From positions 682,001 through 746,000 of the forward strand of contig NC_021487.1 in the NCBI RefSeq assembly GCF_000427095.1: a stretch of DNA of 64,000 bases, written 5' to 3'. Positions 7,671-15,288 of this stretch are shown one piece after another. This stretch comes from Chthonomonas calidirosea T49. GTDB lineage: Bacteria; Armatimonadota; Chthonomonadetes; Chthonomonadales; Chthonomonadaceae. The notes below the pieces were generated by a model that worked only from the letters and a program-made list of their open reading frames with translations, ran no database searches and was not told the DNA's origin. Position numbers and translations under genes: made by a program. The first letter of the stretch is position 1, and the number at the start of each line of letters is the position of its first letter.

Positions 7671-9436
7671 CGCGCACAATACTAGAAACGGCAGTTATGC
7701 TGTTACTCGGTTTTTTCGTTATGCGATCGGCGGCGGGCCTTCCGCCCTACACCCGTATTCTGCCCGACGGCCCGCCTCAGCTAACTTGGCTAACCAACAC
7801 CCCGAACCTGCTTCAAGGCCAAGTGGTTTCGGTAGAAGGGCAGCCTTTCACCGAAGCCCTCGAACTACAGACCTTAGCAAAGCCCCAAAACCCGTGGGAT
7901 GCTCAGATCGTTATCCCCACCGTCGCCCCGGTGCACAAAGGAGATGTCCTGTTGGGCATCTTCTACGTCCGTTCCCTCAAGGCAGCCAACGCTCAAACCG
8001 AGTTCATCTTTGAGAGAGCAGGCGAACCCTATACCAAGTCGGTGGAATTTGATGTCCAATGTCAGGCTCAATGGCAGAAATTCTATGTCCCCTTCAAGTC
8101 CGTCGAAGACTACACTCCTGGAGAGGCTCATGTCTGTTTTCGGCTTGGCTACGCACCGCAAACGCTCCTCATCGGCGGCATTGAGCTACGAGACTACGGT
8201 CCTAATATCTCCCTAAGCGATCTGCCCACCACTCCTGTTCACTATGATGGAGAAGAGCCGAACGCAGCTTGGCGTAAAGAGGCCGAGGCACGTATCCGCC
8301 AGATTCGGATGGCCCCCATCACCATAGAGGTGCTTGATTCTTCAGGCAAACCTGTGCCCGGAGCCCAAGTACACATCGCGATGTTGCGGCATGCGTTTCC
8401 ATTTGGCTCCGCCGTCAATGCGGTGGATCTTTTGGGCAACACACCGGACGACGAGCAGTATCGGCAAACGATTCTCAAGCTTTTTAATCGCGCCACCATA
8501 GAAAATCAGCTGAAATGGCAGTGGTGGGTTTTCGACCGCCAGACTGGCCCTAAGGCAGTGCAGTGGCTCAACGACCACCATATCTCCGTACGAGGCCATA
8601 ACCTCGTTTGGCCGACCTGGCGCTATGTTCCAGCCAACGTAGCCGCCCTTAAAGACGACCCAAAGGCCTTGGCGCAAGCGATAGACGATCATATTCGTGA
8701 CGAGCTAGGCGCCCTCAAAGGCCAGTGCGCGGAGTGGGATGTCGTCAACGAGCCTGTAGACAACCATGAGGTTTACGATGCCCTTGGTGGGCTCGATGCC
8801 GTCGTACACTGGTACCAACTTGCCCATGAGATAGACCCGACCACTCGGTTGTTCATTAATGACTACAACATTTTAGCTGCCGGTGGCACCGATATTAATC
8901 ATCAGAACCGGTATGCCGAGATCATTCAATATCTGCTCGATCATCATGCCCCGCTACAGGGCATCGGAGTACAGTGCCACTTTGGCCGCAATCTTACCCC
9001 TCCCACGCGTATTCTTCAAATTCTCGATCGATTCGCCAAGTTTGGTCTTCCTATCGAGGTAACCGAGTTAGATATCAACGTCTCCGATCCGCAGACACAA
9101 GCACGATACATGCGCGATTTCCTGACGGCCGCCTTCAGTCATCCAGCAGTATCTGGCATCGTCATGTGGGGCTTTTGGGAAGGGGCCCATTGGATCCCTC
9201 AAGCCGCCCTCTTCTCCAAAGATTGGCGCATTCGACCGGTAGGTCAAGCTTGGGAGGATATGGTGTTTCATCGCTGGTGGACGGACGAAAAGCTTACCAC
9301 AAATGCGAAAGGTATTTGCACTACCCGCGGCTTCTTGGGCGATTATGTAATAACCGTCAACCAAAACGGCAAGGTGCAAACCATGAACGCAACGCTTGAG
9401 AAGCCCATGCTCCAACTCGTTATCAGAATGCCGTGA
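7667..9436 (+). CDS. Secreted GH10 endo-beta-1,4-xylanase
   Basis: Endo-acting hydrolase of the xylan backbone. The 589-residue protein has an N-terminal signal peptide (cleavage probably near residue 23), a carbohydrate-binding-like beta-sandwich up to about residue 185, a linker and a GH10 TIM barrel from about 215 to 545. Catalytic residues are visible: acid/base Glu362 in WDVVNEP and nucleophile Glu467 in IEVTELDINV; RGHNLVWP is the usual substrate-binding stretch. The ATG at 7667 is chosen because AAGGAG lies ten bases upstream and a signal peptide follows directly; upstream in-frame codons would add a charged segment before it. Translational coupling to two sugar permeases suggests joint degradation and uptake. 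Confidence 0.95.
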   Translation: MTRTILETAVMLLLGFFVMRSAAGLPPYTRILPDGPPQLTWLTNTPNLLQGQVVSVEGQPFTEALELQTLAKPQNPWDAQIVIPTVAPVHKGDVLLGIFYVRSLKAANAQTEFIFERAGEPYTKSVEFDVQCQAQWQKFYVPFKSVEDYTPGEAHVCFRLGYAPQTLLIGGIELRDYGPNISLSDLPTTPVHYDGEEPNAAWRKEAEARIRQIRMAPITIEVLDSSGKPVPGAQVHIAMLRHAFPFGSAVNAVDLLGNTPDDEQYRQTILKLFNRATIENQLKWQWWVFDRQTGPKAVQWLNDHHISVRGHNLVWPTWRYVPANVAALKDDPKALAQAIDDHIRDELGALKGQCAEWDVVNEPVDNHEVYDALGGLDAVVHWYQLAHEIDPTTRLFINDYNILAAGGTDINHQNRYAEIIQYLLDHHAPLQGIGVQCHFGRNLTPPTRILQILDRFAKFGLPIEVTELDINVSDPQTQARYMRDFLTAAFSHPAVSGIVMWGFWEGAHWIPQAALFSKDWRIRPVGQAWEDMVFHRWWTDEKLTTNAKGICTTRGFLGDYVITVNQNGKVQTMNATLEKPMLQLVIRMP

Positions 9437-9494
9437 AATAGAGGGAATACAGGAACTTTATTTCACTGGCTCAGCGTAGCGTGCTTTAGCGCAA

Positions 9495-9541
9495 TTGAAG
9501 CTGCAGGTTTGCGATCTATTATTATATTATAAACTACCTGC
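9495..9541 (+). promoter_or_regulatory. Probable promoter with flanking inverted repeat
   Basis: TTGAAG (9495-9500) and TATTAT (9517-9522) with 16 bases between them lie upstream of the zinc-ribbon gene. A 6-bp inverted repeat, GCAGGT at 9503-9508 and ACCTGC at 9536-9541, brackets the -10 element and its AT-rich downstream tract, which could be an operator. Both readings are by eye; the start site would leave a leader of about 90 bases. Confidence 0.4.
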
Positions 9542-9618
9542 AAAGATAGAAAGCTGAAACCTCATCCCTGTCCGCTCCGTACGGAAGCTATAGAAAAAGC
9601 ATAAAGAAGGGAACTGCT

Positions 9619-10266
9619 ATGAGAAAGCGCGGGTACAAAGCACGCTACGCCTACGAAGCGCGTGCCTCCCAAAACGAAGAGCCAACAGAAATAGCCTCTC
9701 TCATCGAAGGGCTGCAATCTCTACTCGCTCCAGATGAACATCTTCTCGGCTACACAAGAGCTTGGATCGCAGGAGGACTGAAAGGAAAACTGAATGTGTG
9801 TCCGGAAGCCCTTTTCGCCGCCCTCGTGAATGTGGGGCTTACCGATAAGAATTTGTATATCCAGCATGTCAACCTCGCCAATGGTGAACCCTCCAAGCTT
9901 TCGCCTCATCACTACCCCCTTACAGATGTCCTTCATATCCAATTTGCTGACAGCGAAACCTTCGGAGGGACGCCCGCGGGACGGCTTACCATACAAATTG
10001 CCGACAACCTTTGCTTGCGATTACGAGTATGGGGCTTCTTCAATGTAAGGGAAGCGCGCTCGCTAGCTAAAGTCTTTCAAGCCATTACAGCTCAACACCG
10101 CCAAGAAGAGCCACCGCTGTGGCATACTTGTAACGCATGTGGCGAAAAGCTCGATCAACCCTATCGCTTCTGCCCGTACTGCGGCCGGCCAAGTTCCCCT
10201 ATGATCGCCACGGATTCAACCACACCGCCCTCAACAGAAAATCAAGAGTCATCTCCACTTAACTAA
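9619..10266 (+). CDS. PH-like domain protein with C-terminal zinc ribbon
   Basis: I do not recognise a named family. The 215-residue cytoplasmic protein has a basic N-terminus, a central beta-rich region (about 30-150) of the kind seen in bacterial PH-like domains, with GYTRAWIAGGLKGKL and GLTDKNLYIQHV, and a C-terminal zinc ribbon with two CxxC pairs (CNACG and CPYCG, near residues 170-190). There is no signal peptide or membrane segment. AGAAGGGA precedes the ATG. The next gene, 29 bases away, ends in a very similar zinc ribbon, so the two proteins may act together. The promoter candidate at 9495-9522 would serve both. Confidence 0.75.
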   Translation: MRKRGYKARYAYEARASQNEEPTEIASLIEGLQSLLAPDEHLLGYTRAWIAGGLKGKLNVCPEALFAALVNVGLTDKNLYIQHVNLANGEPSKLSPHHYPLTDVLHIQFADSETFGGTPAGRLTIQIADNLCLRLRVWGFFNVREARSLAKVFQAITAQHRQEEPPLWHTCNACGEKLDQPYRFCPYCGRPSSPMIATDSTTPPSTENQESSPLN

Positions 10267-10295
10267 ACGAAGGAATATCCCAAGGAGCACTTATC

Positions 10296-11285
10296 ATGAG
10301 CACGACACCAAATACGGTTTTACCAGCACGCCTACGCTTTCCAGGCCTCTCAAGCACAGCTTATGAACACCCGGCTGACCGCGCTGCCCTCGAGGCCCTG
10401 AGGGCTACGCCAGGACTAGACCGCCTTTTTCGCTGGCTTTCCGATATTGGCTTTGAGCGCTATGCCAGACTGTTTTTTACAGCCGATAGCCTCCGCATTT
10501 CACCTAAACAGTGCCCTCGACTCTACAACGATCTCCGCGAAGCCTGTGCCATCCTAGATGTACGTGAACCGGAGTTTTACCTCATCCAATATCCTTACCC
10601 CGTTTCCTATGCCCTCGGAATGCAACGCCATATCGTCGTTATCTCATCAAGTCTCGTTGACCTGCTCAGCGACACAGAACGCCTCTTTATTATTGGGCGA
10701 GAAATCGGACATATCAAATCCGATCATATGCTCTACCGCACGATGGCACTCGTTCTAGCCAACCTGCTTGCAGCAAATAGCCCTTACCTCAATATTCCCG
10801 GAGAACTTCTCGTGCGTACCCTCCTCTATACGCTCTTCGCCTGGTTCCGCAAGTCAGAACTCTCTGCCGATAGAGCTGGCTTACTTGTGGTGCAAGACCC
10901 AGAGATCTGTATCAACGCCATCCTCAAACGAGTCGCCGGCACTCAAAAGCTGACTGATGACCTGGATTCCGCCGAATTCGTGCGTCAGGCCGATCTGTTC
11001 GATGATATGGAAGACGATCTCCTCGGCTTCTACTACAAATTCAAGATGCTCCGCTTTAACCCTGAACCTTTTCCCGCAGTGCGGGCCCGCGAGGTGCTCG
11101 ACTGGAGTCGCAGTCGTGAATATCAGAAGCTACTTCGAGGAGAGTACCCACACGCGCGCCCCAAGGCAGGCGAACGAGTCTGCACCCAATGCGGGCATTC
11201 CGTTACCAACGTCTCTTTCCGCTTCTGCCCAGAGTGCGGCACCTCGTTGCCTCCTCCGCTTCCGGAGTATCCAGAACCTATTTAA
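10296..11285 (+). CDS. M48-like protein with degenerate zinc site plus zinc ribbon
   Basis: The middle of this 329-residue protein follows the M48 (HtpX/Oma1-type) peptidase pattern: a YLIQYPYPVSYALGMQRHIV stretch, SSLVDLLSDTE, then the helix that should carry HExxH and a downstream SELSADRAG with the third zinc ligand Glu. Here the metal motif reads REIGH: the first His is Arg (codon CGA), so catalytic zinc binding should be lost or altered. The C-terminus is a zinc ribbon with CTQCG and CPECG. One or two hydrophobic stretches (ALVLANLLAANS, LLVRTLLYTLFAWF) may be membrane-associated. GGAG lies eight bases before the ATG. Best read as an inactive peptidase homologue working with the preceding zinc-ribbon protein. 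Confidence 0.82.
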   Translation: MSTTPNTVLPARLRFPGLSSTAYEHPADRAALEALRATPGLDRLFRWLSDIGFERYARLFFTADSLRISPKQCPRLYNDLREACAILDVREPEFYLIQYPYPVSYALGMQRHIVVISSSLVDLLSDTERLFIIGREIGHIKSDHMLYRTMALVLANLLAANSPYLNIPGELLVRTLLYTLFAWFRKSELSADRAGLLVVQDPEICINAILKRVAGTQKLTDDLDSAEFVRQADLFDDMEDDLLGFYYKFKMLRFNPEPFPAVRAREVLDWSRSREYQKLLRGEYPHARPKAGERVCTQCGHSVTNVSFRFCPECGTSLPPPLPEYPEPI

Positions 11286-11288
11286 GCC

Positions 11289-11921
11289 CTATTCGTCGTC
11301 CGGGCTTAATGTGTCTATCTTGCCGTTACGCCGGATAACAAGAGCATAGGTATGGCGCACCGGAGCAACCCAGCGTCCTCTCTGTCCCCAATTGAAAGCG
11401 CCAATGGGGGGTGGACGATGATACGCCGCCCAGTAAACCCCCTCCTCATGAGAGTAACAGACGACAAGAGGAGCGTTATCTCCCTCTTTTTTAATGTCGT
11501 AGGCATTCGTGCTACTAGCTAGCCAGCGAAAACCATAGCTTACCGGATAGATCCTCCGCCCAATCGTCACGGTGCCCACGGTAAAATGCACTCCCTTTTT
11601 AGCCCATCGAGCAACCGTTGGGCACACAAGCAGATTCGGGTCCGGAATATATTTTGGAATGAGAGACTCCAACGTAGGAGGCTCGGCCCCCTTGTGGTCA
11701 GCGCGATAGCGCTTCCATGCATTATAGAAAAGAAGGAGTCTCCGCTTACACTCCGAAATCTCTGCCTGCTCAAGGGCTATCTCGTGGTCAGCAGCATTGC
11801 GCTCCGCATAAACTTTCACCAAGTGTGTGACAAGCACATAGCCCCCCACGATAATCGCCACTAGAAAAATGACCCATGGAGGAATACGCTTCGATAAAAT
11901 ACCTGGCAGTCTTTTCTTCAT
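11289..11921 (-). CDS. Membrane-anchored pilin-like protein of unknown role
   Basis: A 210-residue protein with a basic N-terminus (KKRLPGILSKR), one membrane segment (WVIFLVAIIVGGYVLVTHLV, about 17-36), a helix (about 40-75) and a C-terminal region with LIPKYIPDPNLLVCPT, a pattern typical of type IV pilin/PulG-like pseudopilin tails in related bacteria. No canonical prepilin peptidase site is obvious. The start at 11921 is supported by AAGGGG ten bases upstream; the longer open frame reaches into the dam coding region and lacks a site. It converges on the M48-like gene, with only three bases between stop codons. Confidence 0.6.
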   Translation of the reverse strand: MKKRLPGILSKRIPPWVIFLVAIIVGGYVLVTHLVKVYAERNAADHEIALEQAEISECKRRLLLFYNAWKRYRADHKGAEPPTLESLIPKYIPDPNLLVCPTVARWAKKGVHFTVGTVTIGRRIYPVSYGFRWLASSTNAYDIKKEGDNAPLVVCYSHEEGVYWAAYHRPPPIGAFNWGQRGRWVAPVRHTYALVIRRNGKIDTLSPDDE

Positions 11922-11970
11922 CTTATACAAACCCCTTCTGATAGAGAATTTGTTAGAAGATACCCCATCG

Positions 11971-12777
11971 TTATTGCCCTCCAAAGAGCGCAAGCACTTC
12001 TTTTGCCTTGCCTCTATTGTTTCCATCACAGCTAATGAAGCGTGGTACCGACAGAAACTCCTGAATGGCACCAGCGTACACAACCTCGGTAAAGGGGGTA
12101 GCGTGGTTGGAAATCAACACGGGAATGCCGGCTTGTCCGAGTTGGTCGGCTAGCCGAGCCAGCTCCTCTTGATCTTTGACCCCGAATCCGCCTGCCGCGT
12201 AGTCTGTAAAGTTTGCCGTCGAGGACAACGGCACATAGGGTGGGTCGCAATAGATTACATCGCCAGTCTGTGCCGATCGCATCACTGTTCGAAAGTCCTC
12301 ATAGCGAAATTCGGCATATTGTGCCTTGTGCGCGAAGTACTGCATTTCGTTTTCAGGAAAGTACGGACGCGCATATTTGCCAAAGGGCACATTGAACTCA
12401 CCAATTGCGTTGTAGCGACACAAGCCATTGTATCCATGGCGGTTCAAGTACACGAAGAGCGCAGATCGGCGCCACGGGTCTTTCGAGGCGTTAAACTCGG
12501 CTCGCAGCTCGTAGTAACGTTCCGCGTTATTGTTTTCCGGTACAAATAGCTCTTTGCAGTATGCAATAAAGGCTTCTCCGTGTCGCTGCAAGGTCCGGTA
12601 CAAACAGACTAAATCCGAATTAATATCACTTAGCAAGTATCTCTTATAGTCTGTATTGAGAAATACAGCACCTGAACCTACAAAAGGCTCAATCAGCCGA
12701 GTCCCCACTGGCAATCGTCGCTTAATCTGTTCCACTAAGCGATACTTCCCACCTGCCCATTTCAGAAAAGGTCTCAC
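11971..12777 (-). CDS. dam: Dam-type DNA adenine-N6 methyltransferase
   Basis: Transfers a methyl group from S-adenosylmethionine to adenine in DNA, most likely at GATC. The 268-residue protein has the alpha-class order: FLKWAGGKYRL at the N-terminus, the AdoMet motif FVGSG (32-36), SDINSDLV, and the catalytic DPPY at 178-181 followed by VPLS. The start is a GTG at 12777 with AGGAG six bases upstream. No restriction endonuclease or modification partner lies nearby, so it looks like an orphan methylase with a role in repair, replication or expression rather than restriction. It lies 54 bases after the ASPIC/FG-GAP gene on the same strand. Confidence 0.92.
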   Translation of the reverse strand: MRPFLKWAGGKYRLVEQIKRRLPVGTRLIEPFVGSGAVFLNTDYKRYLLSDINSDLVCLYRTLQRHGEAFIAYCKELFVPENNNAERYYELRAEFNASKDPWRRSALFVYLNRHGYNGLCRYNAIGEFNVPFGKYARPYFPENEMQYFAHKAQYAEFRYEDFRTVMRSAQTGDVIYCDPPYVPLSSTANFTDYAAGGFGVKDQEELARLADQLGQAGIPVLISNHATPFTEVVYAGAIQEFLSVPRFISCDGNNRGKAKEVLALFGGQ

Positions 12778-12831
12778 GTTGTTCTCCTCGCTCGCTCATG
12801 GACATCATCTTGGTCTATGAATTGGCAATCG

Positions 12832-14574
12832 TCAACCGCTCGTACTATCTTTGAGCGATAAACGATTTGAGAGCGACATCCTGCCTTCCTTAATAGAATA
12901 GTATCTGTCTGCTGCCAAAGGCCCTAGACGCTCCCGTAGACCGGACAACCAATGGATTTCCACATCCTCCACCACGGTAGCCGTTCCAAGACCGAACAGA
13001 ACACGCCGATCGCTTTGCGAACAGTAGCTTGACGCCCCCCGTACCCAACGGGTCTGCACTCGATCTCCTACGCGGATTGTAACCCGTGTCCCAATGGCAT
13101 CTCGATTGGTATGCGTACCTTCAAGCTGAAAGCCTATCCAATGATGGCTGCTACCCCCTACATTGCGAAAAAGCGTGAGAGGCATCTTTGGCCCGCTAAC
13201 GAGAATATCAGGTCGCCCATCATTATTATAGTCTCCTACCGCCAGTCCGCGTGTTACGCGAGGTATCTGCAAATCGCCACCCCTATCTCGATCCTCTACG
13301 AAATGCCCATCGCCTCGATTATGTAATAAAATCTGGCGCTCTCGGTACGTCACCCGACCCCGATCCCCCAAAACATCGTTGATATGGCCGTTCCCCAAAA
13401 CTAAATCCAGATATCCATCAAGATCGTAATCGAGACATTCAAGACCAAAGGTCAAATAAGGCTGACTCGCATTGCCTACACTCACAGGATCGGGCATAAA
13501 CGAAAAAGTCCCATCCCCATTGTTTCGAAAGTAGGATCGTGGTTGATGGCTGAAGTTGCCGACGAAGAGATCAGGTAAACCGTGATTCGTTAGGTCTGCT
13601 GCCACAACGCCCATCCCAGATAGAGCCTCTCCCTCAGGCCCTACCGCAACTCCAGCTTGAACGGCCACCTCCTTAAAATGCCCGTTGTGTTGATTTTGTA
13701 ATAGCCAGTTCGGTAACATATCGTTAGTAACGTACAGATCGGGCCAGCCGTCGTTGTCGTAGTCCAAATCTACAACCCCTAAGGCTTTTCCAACGAGTTG
13801 AGCTAACCCCGCCTCCTTGGTTACATCCGTAAAGGTTCCATCTCGGTTGTTATGGTAAAGAACACAGGTGTCCCCTAAATACTCCGTCGGCAAACAGTAC
13901 ACCAGCTCCCCTCTTTCGTCGGCACAGGGCCGATCCACATCTGGAAACCAAGAGACATAATGACAGACAAAAAGATCAAGCCACCCATCCTTATCATAGT
14001 CAAACCAACAAGCGCTTGTTGCCCAGTGGGGCTCTCCCCTTTGTACCAGCCCTGCTTCCCGGGTTACCTCGTGAAAGTGTCCCTTATCGTTCCGAAACAG
14101 ACGAACTCCCCCATAAGTCGTCACCAACAAGGCTGGCCAACCCGTATTAAGATAGTCACCGACGGCTACTCCCTGCCCGTATCCCATATCCACCGCAAGC
14201 CCAACATCGGCCGTCACATCCTCAAACGTTCCATCCCCCCGATTCCGATAGAGTGCAGACGGAGGACGGGGCCTCGGCACACTTCCAGGTGCCGGGCCGC
14301 CTTGGACAGCAAAAATATCAAGTAGTCCATCTCTATCGAAATCGAGAAATGCACATCCTCCTCCCGTCGTCTCCACAAACCGATGCTGGGGAGAGGCGTC
14401 GTTATCATAACGAAAATGCAATCGGGCTTCTTTGGTGACGTCTCGAAACGGCCCTGGGTAGTGGGATGGATGCAGGGTCAGACGCCAGCGAATAAACCCA
14501 GCACAGGTTGCCCCAATAGCCAGTCCTAAGCTCCTCAGCATGTACCGGCGCGTCATTTTTGTAGACATAGGCAT
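12832..14574 (-). CDS. Exported FG-GAP (VCBS) / ASPIC-UnbV repeat protein
   Basis: A 580-residue secreted beta-propeller protein. The N-terminus (TRRYMLRSLGLAIGATCAGF) resembles a Tat signal. From residue 60 to about 470 there are repeated FG-GAP/VCBS blades with the calcium-binding pattern DxDxDGxxD or DYDNDGWPDL, for example LDFDRDGLLDIF, FDYDKDGWLDLF, LDYDNDGWPDLY and GDYNNDGRPDIL. The C-terminal 75 residues match the ASPIC/UnbV domain (IGTRVTIRVGDRVQTRWV, EIHWLSGLRERL). Family members are extracellular and their biochemical role is mostly unknown. The ATG at 14574 is used, although the in-frame Met 14556 just before TRRY is also possible. Confidence 0.9.
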   Translation of the reverse strand: MPMSTKMTRRYMLRSLGLAIGATCAGFIRWRLTLHPSHYPGPFRDVTKEARLHFRYDNDASPQHRFVETTGGGCAFLDFDRDGLLDIFAVQGGPAPGSVPRPRPPSALYRNRGDGTFEDVTADVGLAVDMGYGQGVAVGDYLNTGWPALLVTTYGGVRLFRNDKGHFHEVTREAGLVQRGEPHWATSACWFDYDKDGWLDLFVCHYVSWFPDVDRPCADERGELVYCLPTEYLGDTCVLYHNNRDGTFTDVTKEAGLAQLVGKALGVVDLDYDNDGWPDLYVTNDMLPNWLLQNQHNGHFKEVAVQAGVAVGPEGEALSGMGVVAADLTNHGLPDLFVGNFSHQPRSYFRNNGDGTFSFMPDPVSVGNASQPYLTFGLECLDYDLDGYLDLVLGNGHINDVLGDRGRVTYRERQILLHNRGDGHFVEDRDRGGDLQIPRVTRGLAVGDYNNDGRPDILVSGPKMPLTLFRNVGGSSHHWIGFQLEGTHTNRDAIGTRVTIRVGDRVQTRWVRGASSYCSQSDRRVLFGLGTATVVEDVEIHWLSGLRERLGPLAADRYYSIKEGRMSLSNRLSLKDSTSG

Positions 14575-14809
14575 GCAACTCGATCTACCGGAACAAGTTT
14601 CCCTAAGCTTTCAGCCCTTACTTCGACGCAGCTCCTACGACTTCCTGCTTCAACGCAACCTCAATGAACTTCTAATCGCTCTTAGCGCGTCATCTTCTAC
14701 AGAGCGTGCCAATGTGCGAGTGCCTTCTGGGTAAGCTCTTTCGACACCTCTTCCAGAAATACTGCGATGCACTCTTCGCATTTATTACCAACAAGGAGGT
14801 ACTCGAAAC

Positions 14810-15220
14810 ATGAAACGCTCAAAAGCAGCTGTCTTCTCCCTCTTGGGAGCAGTAGCCGTTCTTGGCGGATTGGCCTACGCCCAAGATCAGGGCGGCTCGC
14901 CAGACCAAAATACACCGCAACAAACGGCCGCCTCTAAAAAGGTGGAGGCGATGGTCAAAAAGATCAAGGACGGAGATAACTACAAGTGCTGCATCAAAGG
15001 AAAATGCGACTATTGTGCCGTGCATATGGGCATGTGCAACTGTGGCGACAACGCCGCAAATGGAAAGCCGGTGTGCATCAACTGCAAAGGAGGTTGGGAC
15101 ACCGGGTTAGGAGCCGTTATGGGGAAAACCAACGACGACATCAAACCCCTGCCCCAAAATGGCGACGTCAAACCGGATATGCCATCGGATAACGGCACAA
15201 ATAACGACGACAACAAGTAA
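14810..15220 (+). CDS. Small secreted cysteine-rich protein, unknown function
   Basis: A 136-residue protein with a clear signal peptide (cleavage after AYA, residue 24), a charged helix (about 42-55) and a compact Cys core: Cys60, 61, 66, 69, 76, 78, 89 and 92, with His72. The spacing CC-x4-C-x2-C-x2-H-x3-C-x-C and a later C-x2-C suggests a metal site or tight disulphide fold. The tail after residue 105 is Asp/Asn/Pro-rich and probably disordered. It is preceded by AAGGAGGT, a full anti-SD match, and followed by a strong terminator, so it is likely an abundant monocistronic product. I do not recognise the family. Confidence 0.8.
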   Translation: MKRSKAAVFSLLGAVAVLGGLAYAQDQGGSPDQNTPQQTAASKKVEAMVKKIKDGDNYKCCIKGKCDYCAVHMGMCNCGDNAANGKPVCINCKGGWDTGLGAVMGKTNDDIKPLPQNGDVKPDMPSDNGTNNDDNK

Positions 15221-15248
15221 CTCCCTTACCGATACTCCGACTATTTCA

Positions 15249-15280
15249 GGGTCAAGAGCGGTTAGCTCTTGACCCTTTTT
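15249..15280 (+). terminator. Strong intrinsic terminator
   Basis: A perfect 11-bp stem (15249-15259 with 15265-15275), five-base loop GGTTA, and a run of five T residues, starting 29 bases after the stop of the Cys-rich protein gene. It also separates that gene from the convergent BNR gene whose stop is at 15289. Confidence 0.93.
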
Positions 15281-15288
15281 GCAAACGA

